From Plectrocnemia conspersa (Eukaryota; Arthropoda; Insecta; Trichoptera; Polycentropodidae): DNA of 64,000 bases. The translations under genes and the position numbers were made by a program. Where the stretch lies: the NCBI GenBank assembly GCA_009617715.1, contig VTFK01000039.1, forward strand, positions 682,001 through 746,000, written 5' to 3'. Shown here one piece after another: positions 1 to 13,500 of this stretch; position 1 is the first letter of the stretch; each line of letters opens with the position of its first letter. The notes under the pieces were generated by a model. That model saw only the letters and a list, made by a program, of their open reading frames with translations, had not been told where the DNA came from and searched no databases.

Positions 1-1559
1 TGTAGCTCACCACCACTTTCGCAATAATAATATTGCCGTATGCGTTTATTATATGTGACAAAATATAAATTTTCTGAGCAACATTAGTAATTTTTCCAGT
101 TTCCAAGATTGGGTCAACCGATTAAATTCAGCTCCCGAATCGCATTGCGGCTCGCGAAAAATCTGCTTTGTGAAATAAATTACAGGTATGACGCATGAAC
201 TTGCGGAATGACCTTATACTGTGTGCTTTTTCTCTTTCCAAAGCGTTTGCAGAACGAGGTCCGAGTGTAATGGCCCAGAAAGGGGGTCAAAAGTGGGCCC
301 TTTCAGACCGGACCGTTCGTTATTGCCCGACCGAGACGTTTTCATAATGGACATCGTGTCAACGCGAAACACGGAGCCTTTGTCTATTATGTATTTTTTA
401 AGGTCGAAACGTATCTGTTTTGCGATGAATTGACGCTATTGTACAACGTGCGGTGTGCTAAAACAATTCATGCAATAGTCCAAAGGTTGAACTGCACCGT
501 TCTCACAAATGCAATCCAAAGCGTAATGTACTTTTTATTGCAAACTCTTTACAGGTAAAATTCATGACAAAAAATGCGATGTTAGCTACTTTATTTGTAT
601 TGCTCTCAAGAATTTATGGCTGTGCCATCAAATCAGATTATATTCCTCTAGAAATATTTGTACTCTTCAGACATGGTTTCGATAAGCGGAGATTTTTTTT
701 GACGCATTTCTCCAATACTACATTTTTATGTCAGAAATTCTTTGTCTCTCTCTGTATTTATATTTGTTAATGTATGCATACTAATGTGTATTTTTAATAA
801 TGGATCACTTCCATTGTCATTGGACAGTTCATTTATAGAAATCGTGACCTACAACCACTGCTTGGCTAAAATTATTTATGGGGGATGTCGACGGATGAGC
901 GGCGTCGTGCTCTGTCAAACACAGTTTGGGACATGGTGTATTTGTTTTGTTGCTTTTTTATATTTACTGAGTGTGTATAAGTGCACGCTGTGCGTTTTTC
1001 TTTATAAATTATATTTGCACTGAGACGTATCTTTCTTCTTCCCAGTGACCAATCGTCTCATATTCGCGCCACATATTTTCCTTGCAATATAAAAACAAAT
1101 TACGAAAGTGACTCCCATAAAAAAATCTGTAATAGAGAATTATAGCTAAGGTATTTTAAATTATTCTTCAAGCCATATTGATTAACAGCATGGTTTTTAT
1201 GCATTGAGATCAGTAGCTCTGTTTTTCAATCAAGTAAATGTCTTCTACACTGATTTTGAAATGGCATTTGATTAAGTTTATCTTGCCTTAATTCTTAAAA
1301 AAAAATTAAATATTTTTTTTTAATCATCGTTTATATGTTCAATATGGGCAACAAAAGTCGTTTTAATACATAGCTACATTAAGAATTTTCTTAGGTACTG
1401 TCTCGACCCATAAATGTTTTTTTTTTCTGTTTAATAATGCTATTAATAAAGTTATTAAAGTATTCCTTAAATAGATTTTATTGAGGATTGTAAAAACTTT
1501 AATTTGCTATTGAAAATTTATTTATCCGTTAATAGCATACAAAATATTATTCCATTAAC
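1..1559. other. No gene recognised; AT-rich flank
   Basis: No conserved protein or RNA was recognised. The stretch at about 180-360 is richer in GC than its surroundings and contains a short open frame, but it has no recognisable similarity and no clear splice context. The rest is low-complexity AT-rich sequence. Confidence 0.5.
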
Positions 1560-2340
1560 TATTCTAGAGCACGAACAAAATCATTGAAGCAGTTTTCATG
1601 GATTTCAAGAGAGTTTACGAAACAATTGACAGTAGTGTATGCAATGTTAAAGAAATTAGAGATTATCTGTATAAGTAAAATAGTTTTAAGATCTTTTCAT
1701 AATTATTTGTAACAGAGAAAACAAAAAGTTTAATTATGCTTATTCTAAAGAGAAAATAATATCGCATGGTGTACTACAGAGGTCCAAATTAGGACCATTG
1801 TTGATCATAATATATATTAATAATATAGAAAAATGTTACTACATTTGTTTACAGACGACACTTTAATTTATTGCATTAGTGATAATGAATAACGAATTAT
1901 GTATAATAAAAAAGGTTAAAAGATAATGTACTTAAAATAAATGAAAATAAAGCTAAATATATGTTTATTAAAAAGATATGCTAGATAATAATATAAAAAT
2001 AGTTATTGATAACTCTATTATATAAATACTTGATAATATTAAATATTTAGGAGCATTTGCAGATAAAAAAAATTAATGAGAAATATTTTAAGTATAATTA
2101 AAAAAAAATAATATACAAATTCCCCACTTCAATTATTATGCAACAATAATATATATGCTTAATAAATTAGATAATATGATATTGCAAAAAAAAAAACATA
2201 GGGTAATAAGAATAGATTAGCTTAGAATAGCTGTAAAAGTATAGTAAGATATTCAAGAAATATTGAAAATGAATGTTTTAGTAAGATAGAAAATAATATA
2301 TTACCAGAGTAGTTTAGGTAAAATAAGTGTATAATATATA
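1560..2340 (+). pseudogene. Decayed non-LTR retrotransposon, reverse transcriptase part
   Basis: Translated in shifting frames, this stretch reads like the palm and fingers of a LINE-type reverse transcriptase. From 1586 it gives EAVFMDFKRVYETID, the block that normally carries the first catalytic aspartate. Around 1768-1815 it gives GVLQRSKLGPLLIIIYINN, matching the family block QGSVLGPLLFxxYIND. Around 1838-1880 it gives LFTDDTLIYCISD, the DD-containing active-site block. Further on, NIKYLGA and NKLDNMILQ match later conserved blocks. Many stops and frameshifts break the frame, so it is dead. No element ends or target-site duplication were identified. The family is Jockey-like by general resemblance only. 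Confidence 0.75.
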
Positions 2341-3039
2341 TAATTAATACTAGAAAAAGGGATAATTTAAAGATATATAGGTATAAGAAAACGAGTACGG
2401 CCAGGGGAATATTGTACGGAGCACTTCTTTAAATTATTGATAGGGAATATATAATATATAATACAGAGATTAAAAAAAAAATTTTATGTGCCACCTAATA
2501 ACCAATGTCTGTGTTCCTGTGGATTGTTTATCAAATATTCAAATATTATTTCAATAATAATTTAAAAAAAAATCCGATTTGTTTCTCAAAATATTTGGAG
2601 CTTTACTTATCGCATGTTTCAATACTATTTAAAATCGATCGTTTTTGTTGTCAATACCACTCTAGATTGTAAGACGTAGTTTGTCGACAAGACTTGCTAA
2701 AAGCATATTATTAAATTGCTTTATTTATTTGTGATTATTTAAAAAAAAAGATTTAAACGCATATGCATAAATTTCAATACAAAGCATCAAGGATACTAAG
2801 ATGCATTTCATAAAATTACATCATTGTTAAGCCTACTGGTTTTTGAACCTATGTTATGCAAAAAATAGTGTAACTACATATGTATTAAATAATAAAAAAT
2901 AGTCTGTATTCTCCTTAATCACATTGGCGGGATGATCGAGAACGGCAATAATTATTAAAAAGTATATAAGCTCGAAACGGGCGTACTTAATTAATCTAGA
3001 ACTACCACTTCACTTCCGACTTTTAATTAATGAGAGTTT

Positions 3040-3170
3040 AGCGAAATTCACACAAAGTAGAGCTCCGCCAAATATCGACCGAGACGATCGAAAAAAAGTT
3101 TTCGATTTTCACTTCCAAGTCTGGAAATCCAAGAGTTCAACCTGATTTTCAGAGACGATACAAAACTATG
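3040..3170 (+). repeat. Dispersed repeat, copy 1 (partner at 51.68 kb)
   Basis: This segment shares an ordered set of short blocks with 51676-51800: CACAAAG-x2-GAGCT-x-CGC, then GAGACGATC, a TTC-CACTT block, and ATCCAAGAGTTCAAC. The order and similar spacing indicate two diverged copies of one repeat of about 130 bp. No coding potential or terminal structure is seen. Confidence 0.55.
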
Positions 3171-4589
3171 AGACCGTGAATTGTAAAACTTTTCTAAATA
3201 AAAAATATTTTTTAATGAAAAAATTCATACACGTTTTATTCAAAAAGGCAGAACACACATTTTGGTTGTTATTCAGTGCGTGCGGCACCCAAGCTATTGT
3301 GTTTGTTTTTCCTTGCTGGTTAAAGTGGTCCTTAATTATTTTATTACGCCAATATTTTATCTAAGCCCTTGAATTTTTGTTCAACGAACGTCTTCAGTGA
3401 GTCATTATCGACTGAATAATGATGCCTGAAACCTTCTTCATTTTCGAGGATCTCTTTTTTTTAGAACCACTATCTGTACCATACGTTTCTCAACAGTACT
3501 CACACCAAAAGAATTGTTTATTTTAAGAGCAGTTTCCGTTGCTTTACCACCTGTTTTAATCTATACAAACGGATAGTTGTATTTGCTTATTTTCCAGCTC
3601 AATAGTCTAATTTAAATTTTAAGCAAAATTACATATAAAACGTTGAAATGTCATTTTCATAAAAAAAATAAACGTTTAAAAGCAAAAAGAGAACTGCAAT
3701 TATTTTCCAGCTACCTAATATATAGAATTTATTAGTAGTGGACTGTTGTGGTTAATTCTTCTCCAATTTTGACTATTAATGTTTATATAAGTAATGAAAA
3801 AACCAATACAGATCAGAGAATTTCAAGCATCTTAAATTTTAAGATTGTGTTTCATGTATACTTACATAATAATATAATTATTTCGATCGAAATGTCAAAA
3901 ACTAATGTTATACAATAAAACACGGATTCTTACTGTAAACATGTTGTTCGCAGCATCTAAGAATCTTGTTCTATAAAGTGGAATCTTGTCGAAGTAAATG
4001 GTTTCTCATAATTATTAAAAAGGTGTAGTAGAATTTCTTCAAGGTTTTTTTTCAGGTAATGTGCTCGGATATGTGTTATATAAATTGTTGCTATTAGGCA
4101 TTTTTACTTTATTGAATTGCATGCCCAAATTACTGCAATTGCGTATTTCAGCTTGGCAGACCACAAGCAATAATCTCGTGTCACTGCAATTTCCACCGTA
4201 AATAATAAAGACGCAAATTCATTTGCGGAACAAAAATTATCGCAGTGCTCCCAACCGCAGTTCCTTTTTGAAGACCCGGTTTACCGCCGAACATAATCTT
4301 TCATGTTTAGTAATGTGATTAAGTAATAAAATTTAATCGCAACCAAAGATTCTCTCTTTTTCCAATTAATTTTTAAAGCCACGCATTTTATAATGTGAGT
4401 AATTATATTTCGCAATAAATACATTAATTAGTTTTCCTGGTTCATTTATGACGCTGTACCTTATAAGGTCAATTAATTTATTTATTTTTAAAAATTAAGA
4501 AACACCTTCGTGCAATAAGAAATAAATTATAATATTAAAGTCTCTCTTATATTTATTTTATGTTTAAAAAATATTTTGTGTGCATAAAA

Positions 4590-4770
4590 AATAAACAGGG
4601 AATTGTTTTAAGAGATATGTGCATTAAAATTAATATTAAGCTCCATAATACAAACTGTTTGAGCATTTATGTAAAGTAAATCTTCGGATTTTTCTTCGGA
4701 AAAGGATTCGTTGCAAAGAGTTATTCATATTATGTTCACTTTTCTGAACAATCCGTTTTTATTTTTTATA
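4590..4770 (+). repeat. Copy of the GAATTGTTT/GGATTC repeat family
   Basis: It carries the ordered blocks GGGAATTGTTTTAAGAGATAT, ATCTTCGGATTTTTCTTCGG, AAGGATTCGTTGCA and AGAGTTATTCATA, which recur at 10990-11175 and 22719-22960, with some shared blocks at 11380-11570. In the clearest copy (22.7 kb) the family has inverted ends, so it is probably a non-autonomous DNA element. Confidence 0.6.
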
Positions 4771-7700
4771 TTTTATTTATATTGTCATATATTTTTATTT
4801 TATCATAGTGCCTTTTTATTAGAAGCATTGAGATACAATTCATTGAATTTTCGTCGTAGCATTGACTCAATAAAGCCATTTTTGAAGTTGTCAAAGGGCA
4901 GTCTTAATAATCTGGCAGTGCTTGGTGACTTTCAGTTGCGAGTTTTGAAGTACCCTATAAAGTCGCGATCACATCCCGTCGCAGCCAGAATACCAGCGCT
5001 CAAAACCGCTCATCTTCTAAACTCAATTTATGTTTGATGGTGCTCATCTATTTTAGCACCATAATTGTTATTATTTATTTTTAAATATTTTATGATATTA
5101 ACTTTTATTTATTCAAAGATCGAGTTCAATTATTTTAAGGAGATTTAAGGTGACCGCTTGCCTGGAGCATATTTATCGTCTGTCGATTTACTAAAAGTAC
5201 TGCTAGATTTGAGTTCTGGTTAAAGCGGGGTGAAATCTTGTGCATTACAAGTCATCAAGATAAAATTAATACGAAGGGAAAGACAGCAAGATCTGAATCA
5301 ATTTGGGTAGAACTGGAATGTTTTTTGTGTGATTAATATCTTTTTATACTATGGAGCAGGTGCTTTTGTTTTGGGTTGCGTAAGTCCGGCAACAATAGAA
5401 TTGTAAATCGTTCGGAGACGAATTGTCACAATATATCTCGTTCTTTTTGGAATCTTTGTTTTTTGTAAATCCAATAGTAAAAAATATATTAGTTCTTATA
5501 ACTTTTACAACGCATATCTCGATAGAATTTTATGAAGCACTGCGATTTTCCTGTAAATATCATAATAAGCTATAGTTGCAACTTTTTGTGAAGAAGTATT
5601 AATTTTATTCATATTTTTTTTCTACCAGTTAGACTCAATGTTATGTGTAAGATTATAATATATGTTGTTCATCATTCTTAAAATAATTATATCCTGTAAC
5701 TATTATAACAACAGTTGTTTTAAGTGTCTTACATTTTAACGGTGAATGACTTTTTAGTATTTTCCATCTTCCTGTTGAATAAACATTGAAATTATACAAA
5801 TTTTTAACAAAAATTTTACATATTAATCTAATGGTTAGATGTAAAAATGTATTATTATTTCATATAGTAGTTATATCCTATTATATTGAGTTTATTTCCG
5901 TCTAACTCAGTTCTAAAAAATATTTTACAATAACAACGACAAATTCAAGTGCACATGACCCAATATACATACATGCGCTAATGAAACGCTCGTACACATT
6001 CACCTGAATAAATTCGCACAAGGGTACGACAAGGTTGCCATTGCGCAGCCATCGGATACTTCCATATTGTAGTAGTAGTATAAGACGACATGTGGTGTAC
6101 TACTCGTCTGTGGTCGAACCCTTCCCGGCGAACCTGTTTTTTTAATAATGCGTTCGGCTGATGACCGGCGAAGCGTCAGCGATTCATGACACTCATGACA
6201 GTCGAAAGTTGAGAGGATTGAAGAAAAAAGTATAAAAAAATTGACACGAGTCGATGGTTAAGGGGTTTCGGGTTACCCCAGGAACCGGATGGAGAGCGAG
6301 CAATTGTGAATTTGGGCGTGATGTATGGTATAATAGATCAGTGGTTGTTAAAATATTGCATGGTATTTTCAAGAATATCGGGACAGTTGCTTCACTTTGA
6401 CGTTGTAGAATGTTCTTGATATAGTAGAGTAGTAGTAGAATGCTTGAAGAGCTGCTCTTGATGTCTCTCGAAATGCGTGAGTGTGTGCCGAGTTTCTCTG
6501 TCTCTTTATATGTTCTTAAGTGAGTAAGTGTCGAGCTTTTTTATATGTTCTCTCACAGAAGCAACCAAAAAAGTCCCTAGAAGATGGTATTTTGATAAGT
6601 AAAACAGAGCCTACTGCATTTAAAAGAATACAATATATTATTGATGATTACAAATGGTTAATATGTTTTTGTTAGGGTGAATAATGTTTAGGGTTCTTAA
6701 AAGTCTGTCATAGTCATTGTTTAAGTCTGATTCTTGGGTGTCCAAATATGCTTGGGTTTATTTGTAAGGCACCTTTGGATGCTTATTATTATTTATAGTA
6801 AACATATCTTGCATACCATAGCGTAATGTTTTAATAAAGCTGCCTTATAAACTGTAACAAATTCAATTAAGGCTATGCCTTCAGATTGTTTTGAATGTAG
6901 TTCCTGGAGTGTGTCATAAATATATAGGTTAAGTGAATGCAGCATGCCCATGTTTGAGTTTATATAAAATTCACGTCCTTTCCAGTTCCTGATTATCTGG
7001 CTAATTCATTTTGTTCGTTCGTCTTCGTACTTGTCGGCGATACCTGTTATGGCCGAAATTCGTAGAACTCGTTTGTTGCAATCTCAGACAGTCTTTGTTA
7101 TTAGAATCGTAAATATTAAAAATATATGTATATATCGCTACCAAGCGTTCCCACTGCGACACGATTTTATTGCTTATGGCGTGAATTTTTGACTTCTGAG
7201 AAGTGATATTTGTTTTTGAGCGCTCCTATTGCACAAAATTAAATTTAAATATACTTTGATCAACAGTCTTAAATATCATAAATATGTAGTAATATCCGTA
7301 AGAATAGCTATCATATTTTTAAAACATAGGTGCAGACAAACTACGGATCAATATGCTAGTTGCCACGTCTGTCTATACTTCTTCTTCAGCTTATTTTACC
7401 TCTGAGAGTTGAGTTGGCTTAGTTTTTATTGTGATTTTGACTCACTGAAAGTTCTAAAACCATCATAAGTCTAATTAGTTTAAGAACTTTAATTAGGTTA
7501 GAACAGAAAATGCGCGTTTCGCCACTGTAATTTTTTTATTTTAATTTTTGTTCCGGTTTAATTATAAATATTTGTTCCGGCTTTTTTTTTATTTTATATT
7601 TAATTATTTAATTTATTTATTTTTGAATAACTATTTAGTTTAAAAAATCAGAATTTCAGTAAGAAGCCATATTGTAAAATATAAATCTCAAAAATAGGCA

Positions 7701-7818
7701 ATATGAATGTTGAGGGTTCGGTACATGTGGCAGAGATATGTAATGCATTCCTTTGTATTTGGCACCGACCGTACTTTTAAACCGTTTAACGCATATCTAC
7801 TCTGATACGTGATCGTAT

Positions 7819-8294
7819 AGTCCATCCAAGATGTTACCGCTCATCATCGTTGTGTTGGAAATAAGGTGCGTGTACGCATGCATGTATACATACCCAGTTT
7901 TCAGATAGGAGAACGTTACCAATACTAAATCAGGGCCGTTTTAAGAGTTGGAAATTGAATTAAAAATTATAATGTGTTATATTTTTATTATAAATTATTG
8001 TCATGTTGTGGTGTTTTGTAATCAATAAAATAATTCCTGTAATATTCTATTGGTATTTAAAAAAATATGATATTGAACAGATATTCAATTTGGAAAGTGA
8101 TAACAAAATTGCTCTCATGTTTTTGAGTTTAATATGTATATAAATAAACAAAATAAGTAAGTGATATTTTACACTTTCCTCAACTAATTAAATTAAAAAA
8201 GGATAAATTAATTGCACTTTTAATTTCACATCGTCACCCTAAAATATTTTCTCACCAATACTGTGACGATGAGCGTTCATATCTTGGACGGACT
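7819..8294. mobile_element. Non-autonomous DNA transposon with ~30-bp inverted ends
   Basis: The left end begins AGTCCATCCAAGATGTTACC and continues with CGCTCATC. The right end, read on the opposite strand from 8294, begins AGTCCGTCCAAGATATGAAC and continues with CGCTCATC. About 28 of 32 bases match. GTAT directly flanks both ends (7815-7818 and 8295-8298), a possible 4-bp target duplication. The 476-bp interior has no long open frame and is AT-rich, as in MITEs. The superfamily was not determined. Confidence 0.75.
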
Positions 8295-8298
8295 GTAT

Positions 8299-9643
8299 GT
8301 ATGTATGACGCCGACGAAAATAAAATGTCGTGTTGTCTTTAAATTACCAAACATAATATTTTTTTTAATTGTTAATCAAATAGAAGTTTATTTATTTTAA
8401 ATCGATTAGTGATTATTATTAAAAAATAATTTAGGTGCTCTAATTATAATTATAACCATCACATACTTTAAACTGTCATAGTTTGCGTCAGATGTGTTAT
8501 GTATTGTAATATATTTCAAGCGACGTGGAATTCCTCGTGTCTAACAACTTCATTATTTTTAAGGCTTCCTCGACTCATCTCCAATAGAACCTCGTATGGT
8601 ATTATCCGGTTATGATATTGTGATCGAATTCTCAATATCCGCTGCGGTTACGAATAAAAAAACGGCAATTTCCTCTTCAGAATTGCTTTTTAAACGATTT
8701 TTTCTACAGATAATAACTGCCTCTGAGTGTGATTTAACTTTTAATCAATAGTGTGCTATGTTGTGTTGTGTTATCTTCGAGTGTTTGTGAAAAATTAAAT
8801 CAAACAATGAATGGTAACAATGTACAAGCTTTTATTTTTACAAAAATAGCGCTTATATATAAAAAAAATCATACATAGATGGAATGCATATAATCACAAT
8901 ATTATATAAATTTATAAGTACATTTTATAATTAACAATTTTTCTATATAAATAAATAATAATTATTTTAATATCACAGTCAATGCTCGATTTTATACGCT
9001 ACATATGCGATATTGTTCGTTATATATTATTTCATTATTAAATATTTTTATTGTATTAATAAATCATCCTTTTAGAACTATTTTTTGTTATCAATCGTAT
9101 CGATTGTTTTCTTATCTGGTCTAAAAAAATATATATCGCATATTGCCGTCGCAAAACGAGGATTGACTGTATTTTTTATACATACATATTTCTGTTATTA
9201 AATATAATATACGATAGCGTTTAATCTCATCAAGATAATTATCTCGTGATGAAACATACATATTTTTTGCAAAACTTTGAGAAACGACTAACAACACAAA
9301 AAATGCAATTAATGTTCGTCATCGTTTTAATATCACAAATCCGCTCAATAGTGACACATATACTTTCTATCCAACAAAAAATATAATTAAGTACAAAAAA
9401 ATAAATTATCGAAAGTAACGTGAAAATTAATTTATTTTTAATTGTTGCGGTGCGATTTGAGTTATAATAACAAAAACATACGAATGACGACCATGACCGG
9501 CACGATTGTGATTTAGGGCAAGTTTATGTTGATTAACAAAAAATGGCGTCGATCGCTTTAACGTCTTTACGGCACTAAACCTGCGACATTAATCTATAAA
9601 GCTTTGGATTTTTAATTTATTATATAACAGTTTATTAGTATTT
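8299..9643. other. Gene-free; includes probable 3' UTR of the AKAP2/MISP-like gene
   Basis: No open frame or repeat was recognised. Because the minus-strand gene ends at 9644, the part next to it is expected to be its 3' untranslated region. AATAAA on the minus strand at 9636-9631 lies too close to the stop to be the only poly(A) signal, and other AATAAA copies lie further downstream in this AT-rich tract. Confidence 0.4.
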
Positions 9644-10537
9644 TTAAGCAGCGCCAGATTCCTGCTTTTGTTGTATCAAAGATTCCCATTTGGCTATGAG
9701 TTTGGTAGAACTAGGAGCTAAGTTTTGCTCTTCAGGCGCTAAATCGCAAAGCTCTGCCAAAGACTTGGCTGGTTTCATAGATCCGTATGTTTCAGAGCCA
9801 GGTCCGTTGGGTGGAGAAGGACTGGTGCTCTCTCCGAGCGATTCGTATAACTCCCCTATAGATTTGGTAGGACGCAATTTACCAGGCTCCGAGCTGGTAT
9901 CTTCATCTGACTCGTATTCATCTTCTTTATCACTCCCATCTAAAGACGATAGATCCAGCTGGTAAGAATTCGATTTTTTTCTTAGTTTCTTCAGCTCAAT
10001 TTCACGGTTCTTCATCTCCATCAACTCCTTTTGAATCTTCTCCTCGACAGGCACGAAACCCTTCCTGACCAACTTTCCTTCTACGTTCTTCGTAGCGACC
10101 GGTGGACTAATCTCTGGCGGAGGTATGAACGCTGGTTTGATATTATTATGTACCGGAACTGACATCGGACTTGAATTATTTAGCAAATTGGGTATGTTCA
10201 TCATGCCCTTGGAAGCGATGAATCTCTGCATGATGCCTTTCTGAGCGCTTGGCGTGAATCTTCTCGTGAATCCGTTCGTCGGTTTGTTGAATTGTGTCTG
10301 TTGTATCGGCGGAGAGTTCGGATAGACCAAGTGGGAAGTGGAGTATGCTCTGACCATGTTCTTAGGATTGATGCAGTTCTCGTTATTGTCTTTGTGACCG
10401 TTTGTGACATTCCTCTCCAAGTCGATATCGGACTCAGACATTTTTCTTTGATTCATCCCGTGCGTTCTTCTAAACTCGTTTTCTCTTTCAGTCACTTCGA
10501 TTATCTCTCTTTGAATCCTCGACAGGGGGTTATCAGG
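9644..10537 (-). CDS. AKAP2/MISP-like gene, exon 2 (terminal coding exon)
   Basis: The frame is open for 297 codons to a TAA. The acceptor is TTTTCCACAG followed by CCT GAT AAC, in phase 0. Base composition is clearly richer in GC than the flanks, as expected for coding sequence. The exon carries both helix copies and the KS[IL][GA]EL repeats. Confidence 0.85.
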   Translation of the reverse strand, partial: PDNPLSRIQREIIEVTERENEFRRTHGMNQRKMSESDIDLERNVTNGHKDNNENCINPKNMVRAYSTSHLVYPNSPPIQQTQFNKPTNGFTRRFTPSAQKGIMQRFIASKGMMNIPNLLNNSSPMSVPVHNNIKPAFIPPPEISPPVATKNVEGKLVRKGFVPVEEKIQKELMEMKNREIELKKLRKKSNSYQLDLSSLDGSDKEDEYESDEDTSSEPGKLRPTKSIGELYESLGESTSPSPPNGPGSETYGSMKPAKSLAELCDLAPEEQNLAPSSTKLIAKWESLIQQKQESGAA

Positions 10538-13500
10538 CTGTGGAAAATACAAAAAAGTTACAAATTAGTTTAGAAAATTAAATTATTGAAGAGCATTTAA
10601 AATTCTGCCAATTTATATGTTAAAAGTCATTAGCATAGGCTATATCCAAAAAACAAAGTAACCGCTATAAACTATTTTGCGTAGGCAAAACGTTTCAAGA
10701 CAAGCTTAATAAGTTGATTAAAATTATAAGATGACTATAAAGAGATTGGCAATATTTTGTTAGAGTGGTTTTTATTTTACAATCATTAATCTGCAGGAAA
10801 ATAATACGAAGTGTCACTATACTCAAAGAAAGAGTTCGAGTTTTTCACTTGAACTTAAATTCGAACAACTTAAGAAAATAATTATAAATAAACTAGTCTA
10901 ATCTATGTCTTTTCACACCACACACGATCGGATTTGTCCGCCAGACATCCGTCGGACAAATCCACGCGTGTATGGCCAGCTATTTGTAAAATGTAAGCAA
11001 CAAGGAATTATTTTAAGAGATATGTAGATTTAAATAAATACTTTGTTCTATAAAACGAATTGTTTTTCTTCGAGAAAGGATTCATTACAGAGAGTTATTC
11101 ATAAACTCAACAATATCGAACCAAATCTGTATGTATTATTTGTTTTATGGAACAATTATTTTATATAAAGTTTATATAAATTGTCCTCGTTGTTTATTTT
11201 AATTTACCGGTTAGGTATTTTTAAATCTAAGAAGTACCCAAAATATTGTTCGCAATTAGAATTATTAAAACATATGTACAGGATATATATTTTAACGTAA
11301 ATAAGAAAAATATTTTTTTTAGAACATTTACTCGAAAAAACGCGTTTTTTTAGAGGACACTTTAAATAAGCAATATATAATATTATTGTTAGATAAAACG
11401 AATTGTTTATGCATTACTGTTGGACAGATTAACAGTAATGTATCAGAACAGTGAACACCCCATGAGTAACTCTCTGCAATGAAGAAAAAATTCAAAGATT
11501 TACCTTATATAAATGCGAATTGTTTTATGGAACAAAGTATATATTTCAATGCTCATATTAGTTAAATAAATAATTTAGCAGTTCAATCACAATCGATATT
11601 TTCATGACGGAGCATAAAAATTCTTTCTTACAACTGGCATTTATTGTAGATTAAAATATCTAAATAATTTAAATTTTAGGCTGCAGTATAAATATAAATT
11701 ATTGGTTGATGTGTATTCTAAAATAAAGGCTTTTGACTCCAAATTACGTTTGTTAAATAAAATTTATATAATTTTATCTGTTGTAAATCTATACCTGCAA
11801 TTGTTTGGCAAACACAAAAGAGAACCTTTTTTAAATTATTAAAGATTTACTATGTGAATTTTCATAACAAAAAAAATTAAATAATAATGTTCTTAAACCC
11901 CTTTAATATTGATATTAGCGATGTACCACAGCAACTACAAGTGGAAAATTTGGCGATACAAAAAAAATCAAGTGTTGAAAAAAAATTTGCGTATTTTATC
12001 GAAACTTATCTCAAAATTTTAAGGGATTAATCAGTTTCGCAAAAAATAGAATAGCGGCATTTGGAAGTACGTATATTTGCGTAAAAGCATTTTCTGCTTT
12101 GGAAAAAATAATTTTCTTTCGTATTGACTTGTTAACATCTTAACTTCGCGGCTAATTTTTTTGTGCAAAATCAATGGTTATCATGTTTTTTTTTTACTTT
12201 GCGAACAATATTTTTTTTATCAAAATTAGTGGCTTTTAATAGGAAACTCCTATAAAATTTCACTGCTTGGTTACTTTTATTTGTTGCCATTATAAGTTTT
12301 TCAGAATTGAAAATACTCATTTTATGTGGTAAAAATCATTCAATGTATTTGATTGGATTTTATCTTGAAATTAAAACATAACGTCGAATTTTAAAACTGA
12401 ACTTGAAACTACACCCATATGAGATCCAATTGGTGCAAGATTGAGCAACTTGCCCATACATCTAATGTAAAAAACTGACATCACATGGCCTCCCCCGCAG
12501 CCCAGATTTGACACCTCTTTATTTTTTATGGGATTATCTCAAAACTCGTGTTTAGTTGAATAAACCAGCCACAATAACCTAATTTAAAGATAGTCAACAA
12601 ACATCCCACGCGCTTTGTGTTATATACTGTTTCAAAACATAAATTTGAGGAATGCCAGCGGTGGGATGGTGGATATTTAGACATTTTTTTAAACATGATT
12701 GTGTTCTTTCAATGAAATAAACATTCATTATCATATGACCTGCAGTATGTTTTATTGAATTTTCAAAGTGCAAAAACTAATGGTCCATCTTGTTTAATAA
12801 AAATTGAAAAAAGTAAGGTTAAGTGGAAAATATCCACCGTCAACTAGATTGACATACAAAAGCACTTATATCCATAGTAAGACAATATTAACAATAAAAG
12901 TTATAGAAATCTACTTGAAACAACATGTGAAATCGGTGAATTGTGTTTTGCTAAATACATAGATTTTTACTTTTTGTTTTCTCACACTAATTTATGAAAT
13001 TAAGAATATTTAATTTGATATGAGATCAGATTATATTACTTAAACTAAAACCAAATATATGTACATAATTTCAACAAAAACAGATTTTAATAAACCACTT
13101 TCTAAAAATGTCATCCAATGCATATAATAGTTTTTTTTATTAATTATTGTTTTTGATTAATAAATTATCTTATTTATGTAAAGTTGATTTCCTTCTACTT
13201 AACAAGTTTCTGTTTAACGGATCTTTTATGATTTTTTCAATTCCACGATAAAAAAGATTAATACACATCAATTTATAACTGGAACGAGTCCGTCAAGAAG
13301 TCACTGCAAGGTCGTGAGAAATCATTTATGGCATTTTATAAGCATTCGTCTTGGCTTTCATAAAAATGTCTCTTCTTCAGCATGACTGATTCGGAGCGCT
13401 TAAATAAATGCGTCCAGCTCATCATAGCAATTCATTCTTGGATGTACTAAGAATCGAATAAGGCAAAATGGAATAAAAACGAACGGAAAAACCAGATCGA

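Larger units (their letters stand above)
2341..7818. other. Gene-free AT-rich stretch with dispersed repeats
   Basis: No gene was recognised. The stretch contains two repeat copies annotated separately (3040-3170 and 4590-4770) and a GC-richer block at about 5940-6320. The GC-richer block has no open frame of note. The remainder is poly-A/T-rich sequence without visible structure. Confidence 0.45.

Noticed and set aside
9690..10573. Plus-strand and second minus-strand frames over the AKAP2/MISP-like exon
   Set aside because: Shadow frames of the coding exon, with no conserved motif or splice context.
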